Notes: generated by a model from the sequence alone, not told the origin. A stretch of DNA of 64,000 nucleotides from Brevibacillus_D fluminis_A (GCF_052072235.1 NZ_CM125436.1:4954001-5018000), one strand, 5' to 3'. Positions 1 to 8,922 are shown, numbered from the stretch's first letter. Numbers and translations are program-made.

Positions 1-634
1 AATGCAGCGCACGGTATTTTTTTTCGTTCAAATGGGTGACCTTGGCGCGAAGCGTCGCCTTATGCTCCTTCCAGGCCGCAATCGGATCGTCCAAATCGCA
101 GCGGGTCGCCTTGAAAATCGCATTCCACAAAGCAGGGATGCGTTCGGCTTCCGGCAGATCAGGGAAAACGAGGGCCGCCCAAGCAGCAGATGGCGCTGAA
201 ATCACCGTCCAGCTCACCTGGTCCGACATGGTATAATTCCGATACTTCTCCATCGCCTTCCCCGCCACCCGATTGGCTGTCGCAATCCGCTTGGAATCGA
301 CGCCCTTCAGCAGGTTAGGGTTGGAAGCGACGATGGACAAAAACGCCGCACCATTCTCCGCCATCTCCTCAAAGCCTTTGGCACGCCACATCGGGAACTC
401 CTCGAACGCTTCGTCTGGCGCCAGATCGTACCGCAACCGCGTCAGCTCGTCATCATTCCACTCAAAATGCACATGCTTCGCTCCCGCCTCATACGCTTTA
501 CGAGCGATTTTGCGCACCAGCTCGGCGGAGCCGATCGCTGCGCTCACGACGAGCGTTTGTCCTGGCTGGATGTTTACCCCTACTTTGACAACCAATTCGG
601 CATAACGGTCTAACATTGTTTCGAATGAATTCAT
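1..634 (-). CDS. M29-family aminopeptidase (AmpS/AmpII type), partial
   Basis: The reading frame starts at an ATG at 634 behind a strong Shine-Dalgarno site (AAAGGAGG) and is open to the left edge, so only about 211 N-terminal residues are present. The segments LVVKVGVNIQPGQTLVV near the start and AGAKHVHFEWNDDELTR around residue 55 are typical of the N-terminal domain of M29 (thermophilic) metallo-aminopeptidases, which remove N-terminal residues from cytoplasmic peptides using two metal ions. The family's metal ligands lie in the C-terminal half, outside the window, so catalytic competence cannot be judged. It appears monocistronic, as no co-directed gene lies close upstream. Confidence 0.85.
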   Translation of the reverse strand, partial: MNSFETMLDRYAELVVKVGVNIQPGQTLVVSAAIGSAELVRKIARKAYEAGAKHVHFEWNDDELTRLRYDLAPDEAFEEFPMWRAKGFEEMAENGAAFLSIVASNPNLLKGVDSKRIATANRVAGKAMEKYRNYTMSDQVSWTVISAPSAAWAALVFPDLPEAERIPALWNAIFKATRCDLDDPIAAWKEHKATLRAKVTHLNEKKYRALH

Positions 635-841
635 ATCTGATTCCTCCTTTGTGCGATTTTTTGCTGTGTTATCATGTGATGTTTATGTAGGTTCCTCGAT
701 TTATTTTGGTAAAAAATATTCTATTGGATGATTCGCTAGTAAGGTTCGTAAATCCTTCCTCACATATAAGACCACACTCTAGTTTATCCTTCACACTTGC
801 AAATTAGTGCTGTACGTCCACTCATTCAATAGGGAAACAAA

Positions 842-870
842 ATAAAAAACCCCACCGTAATGGTGAGGTT
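842..870 (-). terminator. Rho-independent terminator after the surface-protein fragment
   Basis: On the minus strand AACCTCACC pairs with GGTGGGGTT with one mismatch around a five-base loop, and a T-rich tail follows. It lies about 30 bases past the stop of the surface-repeat fragment. Confidence 0.75.
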
Positions 871-898
871 AAAAGACGGAGTAGAATTGTGTCCATGC

Positions 899-1597
899 TT
901 AGTTCGCTACATTTTTGGCAATCGTAATCTCGCCGACAGGAGGAATGGTAATCATGTAGTCAACAAACTGGAAATAACCTGTTGCAGATATGATCATCAA
1001 AGAAAGCGAAATTGTGCCACCTATTCCGGGATTTCGGTTAGTAATGGTCGCGGTGTTTTCCGGCGTTCCGGTTGCAATATTCACATATGCGGATGGGGCG
1101 TAGCCTGCAAAAGTATAGGTTATGCCCGAAGTGGCCGCAGGCGCATGTAATTGCGGATTCAAGTCAGCCGGATTATCTGAAGTTACAGACCCATCCGTCA
1201 ACAACGCCACAGCATTGACCACGTCGATCATCCCGGCGATATCGTCCGCTGTATCTAACATGAACATTCCGCCAGCATCCTCAATCGCACTGCGGTACAA
1301 CGCCTCGTTTTGCGGAATTGCGGTTGCAAGCCCCGTCGCTTCATTCAACTGAGCCACGGTTATCGTGTTGCTTTGCCCTGTTGCTGCATCCACCGCCATA
1401 ATCGCGACGACTTTATTGACGCCTGCCTGGATTTCCTGGCTGGTCAACGGTGCACCTTTTTCTTGGTATTCGGCAGCTACCTCCAGCTCGACTTCAGCCA
1501 AATTATCTTCCGTCACTCCCGTAATACCGGCATCGGCAAATACCGTTTCATCTACGGTCCATGGACCTGTGGAAGCCTCATTGTTAATCCTTGTCAA
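899..1597 (-). pseudogene. Truncated surface/S-layer-like repeat protein fragment
   Basis: A 232-residue open frame that begins only at a TTG without a convincing ribosome-binding site and has no signal peptide. The segment FADAGITGVTEDNLAEV, followed by ALTSQEIQ-like and IDVVNAVALLTDGS-like segments, resembles the alpha-helical repeat units of large bacterial surface and S-layer-associated proteins. The C-terminal 70 residues (YVNIATGTPENTATITN onward) are beta-rich and Ig-like. Such proteins are normally much longer and exported, so this is most simply the 3' end of a larger gene that lost its front. About 100 bases upstream a good SD precedes an ATG whose frame closes after ten codons, perhaps the old start. 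The family resemblance is a judgement by eye. Confidence 0.5.
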
Positions 1598-1666
1598 ACT
1601 GTTTACACCGCTATTCTCGTCTTATCCCTTCCGGATTATCACGAGCCTACACCGTGCGGGCGCCTT

Positions 1667-1699
1667 TCAGCGCACACGGCGTTCCATCAGCCGTTGCAT
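1667..1699 (-). other. Ten-codon mini-ORF with strong SD, possible relic start of the fragment
   Basis: AGGAGGA sits five bases before an ATG at 1699 that encodes MQRLMERRVR and then stops. It is co-oriented with and upstream of the surface-repeat fragment. Either this is the original translation start now cut off by a frameshift or deletion, or a chance or leader ORF. Confidence 0.35.
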
Positions 1700-1833
1700 C
1701 TCAATCCTCCTGTTGTTCTGACTCGCTTATTTCCCCAAAAGAAGTGTAGCAAACAGCCACTAAACAAATTCTGAACAATAAAAAATATTTGTAAATGTCT
1801 GTAAATGCTTACACTTATCCTCTATTCTCTGAA

Positions 1834-1873
1834 TAAAAAAAGAAACACGCCGCTACGGAACCGACGTGTTTCT
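1834..1873 (-). terminator. Rho-independent terminator after the SulP remnant
   Basis: AGAAACACG at 1841-1849 pairs with CGTGTTTCT at 1865-1873; read on the minus strand it ends in a run of seven T. It begins just past the SulP remnant's stop codon. Confidence 0.85.
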
Positions 1874-1879
1874 TCCTCC

Positions 1880-2578
1880 CTAATGACCGGTCAGTGACGC
1901 AAGACCGACCTGCTCAACCAGCCGTTTGCTTTCTTGATTCAGGTTGCCGATCGTCACTTTTTTATCGAGCTGCTCATATTTGCGAACGATTTTGGTAATC
2001 GCCTTCACCGCCGAATGATCCCACACATGCGACGAACCAAAGTCAATCGTGACCGAATCCGGGTCATTTTTGTAGTCAAACAAATCAACAAAATGAATCA
2101 TCATCCCGAAAAAGAGTCGCCCCGAAATCCGGTACACCTTCGCTCCATCGCCATCAACTTCCCCATGTGCCCTGATTTTCGCCGATTTCCACTCAAAGAC
2201 AAGCGCACTCATCCCGACTCCGGCTACAACGCCGATCGCCATATCGGATGTAGCCACGACAGCGAGCGCAAGCGAATGCGGCAGCAAAAACCATAGCGCT
2301 TCTAACGACAAGGTGATGTCGGGAATGTGGAAAAACGGCAATGTTTGCGTGATCTCCCCCATGTCCCCTACTGTGCACAGATCCAGATTCATCGAGATGG
2401 ACAGGAGCGTCATCATGATAATGGCCACCGACGCAGAAGGAACAGCCTTGGTCAGCAGCGGGAACAAATACACGACCGCAAGCGTTCCGGCAACCATCAG
2501 GTACATTTGCCAGCCTGCTCCTGCGAAATTGGGCAGCTGCAACGTAACCAGTTTACCCGTCGATATGTTATGACAATT
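1880..2578 (-). pseudogene. SulP-family anion transporter remnant with C-terminal STAS domain
   Basis: SulP proteins are inner-membrane anion or bicarbonate transporters with a membrane core of 10 or more helices and a cytoplasmic STAS domain. Here only about 230 codons are open, against 480 or more for the family. The N-terminal helices are missing; an in-frame stop lies just upstream of 2578. The remaining membrane part (PLLTKAVPSASVAIIMMTLL, then LCTVGDMGEITQTLP) reaches FLLPHSLALAVV and jumps directly to SDMAIGVVAGVGMSALVF, a late helix. The block that should hold the conserved LLESLL and SDKNRE-type region is absent without a frameshift. The STAS domain (roughly the last 110 residues, IDFGSSHVWDHSAVKAI) looks complete. 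A non-functional transporter is likely; an isolated STAS role is possible but unsupported. Confidence 0.75.
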
Positions 2579-2762
2579 TCACCCGATAACGCTCACTTAC
2601 CATCGCAGTGACATCGTCAATGAGCCGTGGCATTAACCGCAGTCTCCGGTGTTCCCCTTGCTGATCATACTGAGTAAACATGGAATACGGTACCTGATGC
2701 TTTGCCGTATCGCGTCATTCAATTACGTGACATTGCATTCCTTATCAGAGCGTAGACAAAGC
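2579..2762. other. Gene-poor stretch with a possible short relic ORF
   Basis: A 37-codon minus-strand frame (2568-2681, starting MFTQYDQQGEHRRLRLMPRL) is open but has no Shine-Dalgarno site and no family I can name. It may be the stub of an element that interrupted the SulP gene. Nothing else is recognisable here. Confidence 0.25.
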
Positions 2763-2789
2763 AAAAAGGCAGGGAAAAATCCCTGCCTT
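2763..2789 (-). terminator. Rho-independent terminator downstream of the NYN gene
   Basis: Perfect stem AAGGCAGGG (2766-2774) with CCCTGCCTT (2781-2789); the minus-strand transcript ends in TTTTTGCTTTG. It is about 110 bases past the NYN gene stop. Confidence 0.75.
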
Positions 2790-2900
2790 CTGCGAACGAA
2801 AGTAAATATAGCGAAAGTTGAAACGAACGGAAGCTATCAACGAAAGAGTTGCTAGCGAATGTATTTCTTATTTTACCAATCCTAGCCAATATGTCAAGGA

Positions 2901-3926
2901 CTATTCTGTACCACTTGCCGCTTGACTGACTCCTTCCTTAACCTCAGCAACTGCCACTTGAGATGCATCACTGATTTTGGCCAAACCATTGGCAGTTAAC
3001 TTATTGCTCGCCTTATTACTTGTTTGCTTTGTTGCGCGGTGATAATACTCTTTAGGCTGTTTTTCTATCAATTTTTCCACTTCGAGTCGTTCAATCAACT
3101 GGCTTCCTGTGTCTTGTGGGATGCCAAGTTCCTTTTGGAACAGATCTTTTAACGCTGGATCACCAAGGAATTTAGAGTTGTCCGTTATAAATTTGTCCGT
3201 CCATCCTTTGATAGCTTTGAGAGCTGGCTCGATTAATGAATCAAGGTCATACTCTTTTGCTTCGATCCCCAGGAAATCAAGGAGATCTACATAATGATGA
3301 GCATAACGATTCATGTCGAACTGTTTGGATGTTGCTGAAGAAATGGAATAGAGTTCAACACGCTTCCCTTTATACATCAGTCTGCTCATAATAGGGATCA
3401 TGTCGCTGTCTGCCGTTACAAACACAAAGCAAGAGATATTCGGATTTTCATTGCAAAGTTCGATTGCATCCAGGCACAATTCTATGTCAGATGAGTTTTT
3501 CCGACCTTGCTCTTTCTTCCCGTTTGCATACACGTGCCGAATCTGAATGCGCTTTTTCTGAAGGCTAGTCAAGTTTGACTTTATTTGCTCATAATCTGCG
3601 TACGCTTTGAAAACACGTATGTTATCCCGGTTGTATGTAGCAGTTAATTTTTCAAACAGATTTTTGGACTCGTCAGAGCAATCCGGATCATGCATGTAAC
3701 CCTTGGTTAGTGTCCAATAAACATTGTCATAATCAACGAATATTGCGACATTGTCATACATGGAACTCTGGTTAAACTGCCTGATCCCATTAAATAAAGG
3801 CGCAATTAATGATTGCTGCATAGCATCTGACATAATGCTTTGAATTTCTGCGGCAGCAAGTTCATTGCATTGCGCCATAGTGGGCATTTGGACAACAGGA
3901 GATTGAGTTTTCCCAGTATCTCTCAC
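2901..3926 (-). CDS. NYN (PIN-like nuclease) domain protein with C-terminal winged-helix/OST-HTH-like tail
   Basis: A 341-residue cytoplasmic protein. Residues about 57-215 form a NYN domain: the strand NVAIFVDYDNVYWTL carries the first acidic cluster, SSDIELCLDAIELC the second, and VFVTADSDMIPIM the third, the usual metal-binding aspartates of PIN/NYN RNases. LMYKGKRVELYSIS completes the fold. Residues about 235-305 (ALKDLFQKELGIPQDTGSQLIERLEVEKLI) resemble the winged-helix or LOTUS-type RNA-binding module that often follows NYN domains. The start is a GTG at 3926 behind GGTGGTG; an internal ATG lacks a ribosome site. It lies between decayed genes next to a recombinase remnant, so it may be cargo of a former mobile element. 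The RNA target is unknown; an RNase role is inferred from the domain. Confidence 0.75.
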   Translation of the reverse strand: MRDTGKTQSPVVQMPTMAQCNELAAAEIQSIMSDAMQQSLIAPLFNGIRQFNQSSMYDNVAIFVDYDNVYWTLTKGYMHDPDCSDESKNLFEKLTATYNRDNIRVFKAYADYEQIKSNLTSLQKKRIQIRHVYANGKKEQGRKNSSDIELCLDAIELCNENPNISCFVFVTADSDMIPIMSRLMYKGKRVELYSISSATSKQFDMNRYAHHYVDLLDFLGIEAKEYDLDSLIEPALKAIKGWTDKFITDNSKFLGDPALKDLFQKELGIPQDTGSQLIERLEVEKLIEKQPKEYYHRATKQTSNKASNKLTANGLAKISDASQVAVAEVKEGVSQAASGTE

Positions 3927-4212
3927 AGCATTTCACCACCAATAGACGAATTTAAGGTTAGGGCTTTCTTCTTAGAGGATACCATTCAATTCCATTTCAG
4001 TCATCCAAAGTATCAGAATATTAGTCTAAAACTTCCGATTGCCTCCTCCCACTGTAAAAGCGTTACATCGTACCACCGCAGAAGGGCTCTGCGCAATCTA
4101 ATAAGAAAATCGTTTCTTTAGATTTCCCTAGCAAAAGATCCTCCGAAATTTTGGGAGGGTTACAAAACAAAGTCGCTCGGCGACCGGAATGGTTTCCCTT
4201 ATGGGTGGGTTC

Positions 4213-4454
4213 GATCCATCAACACGACGGCCGCTGGCTGCGGACCAAAGAGGTTTGTAAACGTGCTAAGCTCCCCTCACGCCCTAAGGCATACCCATGC
4301 CGTCCATTTGCTTGAAGCCGGTGCAAATATAAAATACGTGTCCGAGCGACTTGGCCACGCGAGCGTCAAAGTCACTGCAGACACGTATTTACATGTTACC
4401 AAGAAAATTGAGGACGAATCTCTATCCCTTTACGAGCGATACGTCAAAATTTAG
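4213..4454 (+). pseudogene. Tyrosine recombinase (phage integrase) C-terminal remnant
   Basis: From 4263 the frame reads SSPHALRHTHAVHLLEAG and then RLGHASVKVTADTYLHV, the catalytic C-terminal motifs of tyrosine recombinases: HxxR, the second His in GHAS, and the nucleophilic Tyr. Just upstream, DGRWLRTKEVCKRAKLPS reads in another frame in the position of the preceding linker, so at least one frameshift separates them. The rest of the roughly 370-residue enzyme is gone. The remnant ends 57 bases from the sufB stop, suggesting that an integrated element once used this site and was lost. Confidence 0.75.
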
Positions 4455-4513
4455 GGGGCAAAATGGGGGCAAGCCCATTTTAGAAGCCCGGAAACCCTTG
4501 TGGCGCAAGGGTT
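4454..4513. other. Possible attachment-site relic: GGGGGCAA repeats and hairpin overlapping sufB stop
   Basis: Directly after the integrase stop, GGGGGCAA occurs twice (4454-4461 and 4465-4472), followed by the hairpin AACCCTTG / CAAGGGTT (4493-4500 with 4506-4513), which runs into the sufB stop codon. Integrases of Gram-positive elements often end close to their att site, so this could be the old crossover region. It could also end sufB transcription, although no good T run follows. Confidence 0.35.
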
Positions 4514-5909
4514 AACCGATACTTCCTTCCATCTCAAACTTAATCAACCGGTTCATCTCCACCGCATACTCCATCGGCAGCTCTTTCGTGAACGGCTCGA
4601 TGAAGCCCATGACGATCATTTCTGTTGCTTGCGCTTCGGTCAGGCCGCGGCTCATCAGGTAGAACAGCTGATCCTCGGAAACTTTGGAAACCGTCGCTTC
4701 ATGCTCCAGCGTGATGTTGTCGTTCATGATCTCGTTGTACGGAATCGTATCGGACGTGGATTTGTTATCCAGAATCAAGGTATCGCACTTGATGTTGGAC
4801 TTGGAGCCTTCCGATTTACGACCGAACTGCGCGAGACCGCGGTAGGTTACTTTACCGCCGTCACGGGACAGCGATTTGGAAATGATGGTGGACGTGCAAT
4901 CTGGCGCCAGGTGAACCATTTTCGCACCTGCATCCTGATGCTGTCCTTTACCTGCTACCGCGATGGACAATACAGTCCCTTTTGCGCGTGGTCCTTTCAT
5001 GATGACCGCAGGATATTTCATCGTCAGCTTGGAACCGATGTTGCCATCGATCCATTCCATGGTTGCGTCAGCATACGCAACGGCACGCTTGGTGACCAGG
5101 TTGTATACGTTCGCGGACCAGTTTTGGATCGTGGTGTACCGGCAGCGCGCGCGGTCTTTTACGATGATTTCCACAACTGCGGAGTGCAGCGAGTCCGTGC
5201 TGTAGATCGGCGCTGTACAGCCTTCTACATAGTGAACGAACGAATCGTCGTCACAGATGATCAGCGTACGCTCGAATTGGCCCATGTTTTCCGAGTTGAT
5301 GCGGAAGTAGGCTTGCAGCGGAGTTTCCACTTTTACGCCTTTTGGCACGTAGATGAACGAACCGCCGGACCATACTGCCGAGTTCAGCGCTGCGAATTTG
5401 TTATCTGCAGGCGGAATGACGGTCGCGAAGTATTCTTTCACGATGTCTGGGTACAGCTTCACTGCAGAATCCATGTCGCAGAACAAAACGCCCAGTTTTT
5501 CCAAATCTTCCTGCATGTTGTGGTAGACAACCTCAGACTCGTACTGAGCGGATACCCCTGCGAGGAATTTTTGCTCGGCTTCCGGAATACCCAGCTTGTC
5601 AAAGGTAGCCTTGATTTCATCCGGTACTTCATCCCAGCTGCGTCCCGCTTTTTCGGACGGCTTGACGTAGTAGGTGATGTCATCGAAGTTCAGTTCATCA
5701 AGATTGCCGCCCCATTTTGGCATCGGCAGGCTGTAGAAAGTCTCCAGCGATTTGAGGCGGAATTCGAGCATCCATGCTGGCTCTTCCTTAATTTTGGAAA
5801 TCTCCTCGACGATTTCGCGCGTCAAACCTTTTTTCGTCCGGAAAATCGATACGTCCTTATCATGGAAACCGTATTGGTAATCCTGTAATTCAGGGGCTTT
5901 TTTCGCCAT
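4512..5909 (-). CDS. sufB: Fe-S cluster scaffold subunit SufB
   Basis: SufB is the core subunit of the SufBCD scaffold, on which iron-sulfur clusters are built before transfer to apo-proteins in the cytoplasm. The ATG at 5909 is preferred over an upstream GTG because AAAAAGGAG is eight bases before it but directly touches the GTG. The resulting 465 residues equal the usual Bacillus length. Family hallmarks include YVPKGVKVETPLQAYFRIN, CDDDSFVHYVEGC, DAGAKMVHLAPDCTS, and a conserved Cys near residue 375 in NIKCDTLIL, the position used for cluster assembly in E. coli SufB. It is the last gene of the operon, 45 bases after sufU. Confidence 0.97.
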   Translation of the reverse strand: MAKKAPELQDYQYGFHDKDVSIFRTKKGLTREIVEEISKIKEEPAWMLEFRLKSLETFYSLPMPKWGGNLDELNFDDITYYVKPSEKAGRSWDEVPDEIKATFDKLGIPEAEQKFLAGVSAQYESEVVYHNMQEDLEKLGVLFCDMDSAVKLYPDIVKEYFATVIPPADNKFAALNSAVWSGGSFIYVPKGVKVETPLQAYFRINSENMGQFERTLIICDDDSFVHYVEGCTAPIYSTDSLHSAVVEIIVKDRARCRYTTIQNWSANVYNLVTKRAVAYADATMEWIDGNIGSKLTMKYPAVIMKGPRAKGTVLSIAVAGKGQHQDAGAKMVHLAPDCTSTIISKSLSRDGGKVTYRGLAQFGRKSEGSKSNIKCDTLILDNKSTSDTIPYNEIMNDNITLEHEATVSKVSEDQLFYLMSRGLTEAQATEMIVMGFIEPFTKELPMEYAVEMNRLIKFEMEGSIG

Positions 5910-5954
5910 GGTACTCACTCCTTTTTCTTGTTGATCTTAAAAGAAAACCGTACG

Positions 5955-6392
5955 CTATGATTGCTCGCCTTGCTTGATTCCTTGCTCCAACGCTTTCCAG
6001 GCCAGCGTTGCGCATTTGATGCGCGCAGGAAACTTGGCTACGCCGGACAACGCTTCGATGTCACCCAGATCGAGCGAATCGTCGACCGGCTTGCCCTGCA
6101 TCAGATCCGAAAACACCTGTGCCAGGTGGAGGGCTTCTTCTGCCGTCTTGCCTTTGACGACCTCGGTCATCATCGATGCGGACGACATGCTGATCGAACA
6201 GCCTTCCCCGAGGAACTTGGCGTCGGTGACCTTCCCGTCCTCCAGCTTGAGTGACAGCGAGATGCTGTCACCGCAGGTTGGATTGTTCAGGTTGATGGTC
6301 AAGCCTTCCGCTTCTTCCAGCTTGCCTTTGTTGCGCGGCTTTTGGTAATGGTCCATTATGACACGACGATAGAGATCATCAAGAGAAGACAT
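5955..6392 (-). CDS. sufU: Zinc-dependent sulfurtransferase SufU
   Basis: A 145-residue IscU-like protein that in Firmicutes accepts persulfide sulfur from SufS and passes it to SufBCD. The zinc ligands expected for SufU are visible: Cys40 and Asp42 in NPTCGDS, Cys65 in EGCSISMSSAS, and Cys127 in RIKCATLAW. The insertion between the second and third cysteines (residues about 76-110) distinguishes SufU from IscU. The ATG at 6392 overlaps the 3' end of sufS by 14 bases, so the two are probably translationally coupled. Confidence 0.97.
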   Translation of the reverse strand: MSSLDDLYRRVIMDHYQKPRNKGKLEEAEGLTINLNNPTCGDSISLSLKLEDGKVTDAKFLGEGCSISMSSASMMTEVVKGKTAEEALHLAQVFSDLMQGKPVDDSLDLGDIEALSGVAKFPARIKCATLAWKALEQGIKQGEQS

Positions 6393-7605
6393 TGCTAAAA
6401 TACTCCTTCGCCTTTTTCAACCCGGCGACAAGCGCATCCACGTCTTCTTCCGTGTTGTACAGGTAGAAGCTGGCGCGTGCGGATGCCGTCACTTGCAGGT
6501 GGCGCATCAATGGCTGCGCGCAGTGATGGCCGGCACGAACAGCGATTCCGTAGCTGTCAAGCACCGTTGCCAAGTCATGCGGATGCACGTTCTCGACGTT
6601 GAAAGTAATGAGGCTGGAACGGTCGACGGTCGGTCCGTAAATCGAAACGCCGCCAATCGCTTGCATTTGCTCCAGCGCGTATTTCACCAGTTGTTTTTCA
6701 TGACGCTCGATATTTTCCAGGCCGATCTGCTCCAAAAAGTCGATCGCTGCCCCAAGTCCGACGGCGCCTGCGATAATCGGCGTGCCGCCTTCGAATTTAT
6801 ACGGCAGCTCTTTCCACGTGGAGTCTTCCAGATAGACGAAATCGATCATTTCGCCGCCGAATTCGATCGGCTCCATGTTTTCCAGGAACTCGCGCTTTCC
6901 GTACAGGACACCGATTCCTGTCGGTCCGCACATTTTGTGACCGGAGAACGCGTAGAAGTCGCAATCCAGATCTTGCACATCGACCTTTTGGTGCGGCGCG
7001 CTCTGGGCGCCGTCGACGACGAGAATACCGCCGTGCTGGTGCACGATTTGCGCGATTTCCTTGATCGGGGTCGTATCGCCCAGGACGTTGGAGATATGGT
7101 GGATCGCTACGATCTTGGTCTTGTCGGTCACCGTCGCTTTGACCGCTTCGATCGTCACCGTTCCATCCTCGGCCAGCGGGATGAACTTGAACGTTGCACC
7201 CGTCGCTTTCGCTGCTTGCTGCCAAGGAATGAAATTGCTGTGATGCTCCACCACCGTCGTGACGATCTCGTCGCCCGGCTTCAGGTTGGCGCGAGCATAG
7301 CTCGATGCCACCAGATTCAGCGCCGTGGTCGTGCCGCGCGTGTAAATGATCTCGGCGGTCTCACGGGCGTTGATGAACGCGCGGATTTTTTCCCGCGCGC
7401 CTTCGAACTCGTCCGTCGCCTTGTTGCCGAGCGTATGAACACCGCGATGCACGTTCGCGTTTTGCGTTTTATAGTATGTGTTTAACACATCGATTACTTG
7501 AATCGGTTTTTGAGAAGAGGCCGCGCTGTCGAGATAAACGAGCGGATGCCCATTCACCTGCTCCTTCAAGATTGGAAAAAGCTCGCGGATTTCCTTGGCG
7601 TTCAT
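6379..7605 (-). CDS. sufS: Cysteine desulfurase SufS
   Basis: A 408-residue PLP enzyme (class V aminotransferase fold, group II desulfurase) that removes sulfur from L-cysteine to form alanine and an enzyme persulfide. The PLP lysine is Lys224 in SGHKMCGPTG, and the persulfide cysteine is Cys362 in RAGHHCAQPLMR with the short loop of the SufS type. HHSNFIPW and VDGAQSAPH are further cofactor-site motifs. It starts directly after the sufD stop and feeds sulfur to the overlapping sufU product. Confidence 0.98.
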   Translation of the reverse strand: MNAKEIRELFPILKEQVNGHPLVYLDSAASSQKPIQVIDVLNTYYKTQNANVHRGVHTLGNKATDEFEGAREKIRAFINARETAEIIYTRGTTTALNLVASSYARANLKPGDEIVTTVVEHHSNFIPWQQAAKATGATFKFIPLAEDGTVTIEAVKATVTDKTKIVAIHHISNVLGDTTPIKEIAQIVHQHGGILVVDGAQSAPHQKVDVQDLDCDFYAFSGHKMCGPTGIGVLYGKREFLENMEPIEFGGEMIDFVYLEDSTWKELPYKFEGGTPIIAGAVGLGAAIDFLEQIGLENIERHEKQLVKYALEQMQAIGGVSIYGPTVDRSSLITFNVENVHPHDLATVLDSYGIAVRAGHHCAQPLMRHLQVTASARASFYLYNTEEDVDALVAGLKKAKEYFSNVFS

Positions 7606-8904
7606 TTAGCCCAGCTTCCTTTCGAGCGCTTGGCGAACGCGGTTTCTCACTTCTTCCACCGGAATTTGGGAAATAACCGTATCCAGGAAGCCGATGATGA
7701 TCAACCGTTCCGCTGCTCTGCGCGTAATACCACGCGACATCAGGTAGTAGATGCTCTCTTCGCTGACGCGTCCAACCGATGCGGCATGGCCTGCTTTCAC
7801 GTCATCTTCGTCAATCAACAGAATCGGGTTGGCGTCGCCGCGCGCTTTTTCGGAAAGCATCAGGATGTTGTTTGCCTGCTCACCGTTTGCTTTGGTGGCG
7901 CCTTTTTCAATCTTGGTGATCCCGTTAAGGATCGTAACCGCTTCGTCGGTCATAACCGCTTTGCTCACCATTTCGGACTCGGAGTTGAGGCCGTAGTGCT
8001 GAACCATCGAGGTGATGTTTTGACGCTGCGCGCCGCGACCGATGGAAACGCATTTCGTATCCGCATTGGACCCGTTGCCTTTCAGCAGCGTGGTGTTGTT
8101 GGTCACGGTGTTGCCATCGTTCATTTCGCCCAAAATCCATTCCATTTTGCCATCGCGATCGACAACCGCGCGGCGGAAGGAATAGTCATGCACGCCATCG
8201 CACAGGGAGCGCACGGATGCGACCTGCACGGTTGCGCCTGCGCCGACGAATACTTCCACGACGCTGTTTGCTACCATTTGCGTGCCTGTTCCAGATACGA
8301 AAGAATCGACATACGTCACTTTGCTGTTCGCTTCCGCTACGATGAGCACATGCGGAGCGACCAGGGAGTGATCCCCTGCCACTTCATAGACAGCCTGTAC
8401 CGGAACGGCAAGCTCTACATTCCGTGGAACGTAGAGGAATACCCCGCCATTCATCACAGCTGCATGGAGCGCAGCAACTTTGTGCTCGTCGGCAGGAATC
8501 GCCGTGAACAAATATTTTTCCACCAGGTCGCCGTGTTTCGCCAATGCCGTAGCGAGGTCTGTGAAAATGACGCCTTGCGCGGAAAGCTCTTCTGTTGCCG
8601 CAAAAAATACGGTGGACGCATTTTTTTGCACCAGCAGGTTTTTCACGTTTGCGGCATCGATTTGCTCAACAACCACGGAATCAAGCTGATCCGCAGCAGC
8701 GACTTTCGCTTCTGTGACAAAAGGATTGAACTGATCGATGTTCCATTTGTCGATCTTGGTTTTTTCCAGGTGCGGCAGTGCCAGTGTGCCGGAAGCATCA
8801 AAGGCTGCCAGTCGTTTATTCAATGCCCATTCGGGCTCGTTGTTTGCTTTTGAGTAAGCGGTAATCGCTTCACGCCCGAAGCGGAGCTGTACATCTACAG
8901 TCAT
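7606..8904 (-). CDS. sufD: Fe-S cluster scaffold subunit SufD
   Basis: A 432-residue SufB paralogue that pairs with SufB and two SufC to make the SufBC2D scaffold. The C-terminal beta-helix part includes YVPRNVELAVPVQAVYEV, HDYSFRRAVVDRDGKMEWILG and the terminal SRGITRRAAERLIIIGFLDTVI segment matching the SufB end. The ATG at 8904 has GGGAGGAG about seven bases upstream. The stop codon directly abuts the sufS start, implying coupled translation. Confidence 0.96.
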   Translation of the reverse strand: MTVDVQLRFGREAITAYSKANNEPEWALNKRLAAFDASGTLALPHLEKTKIDKWNIDQFNPFVTEAKVAAADQLDSVVVEQIDAANVKNLLVQKNASTVFFAATEELSAQGVIFTDLATALAKHGDLVEKYLFTAIPADEHKVAALHAAVMNGGVFLYVPRNVELAVPVQAVYEVAGDHSLVAPHVLIVAEANSKVTYVDSFVSGTGTQMVANSVVEVFVGAGATVQVASVRSLCDGVHDYSFRRAVVDRDGKMEWILGEMNDGNTVTNNTTLLKGNGSNADTKCVSIGRGAQRQNITSMVQHYGLNSESEMVSKAVMTDEAVTILNGITKIEKGATKANGEQANNILMLSEKARGDANPILLIDEDDVKAGHAASVGRVSEESIYYLMSRGITRRAAERLIIIGFLDTVISQIPVEEVRNRVRQALERKLG

Positions 8905-8922
8905 CGTTTGCTCCTCCCTTCT

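Noticed and set aside
2649..2855. 68-codon plus-strand ORF in the decayed region
   Set aside because: No ribosome site, no recognisable motif, and it crosses a strong minus-strand terminator hairpin.
4500..5888. Long plus-strand frame of 462 codons opposite sufB
   Set aside because: It is the antisense shadow of sufB, with no ribosome site and a composition rich in Arg, His, Phe and Cys; the minus frame is an unmistakable SufB.
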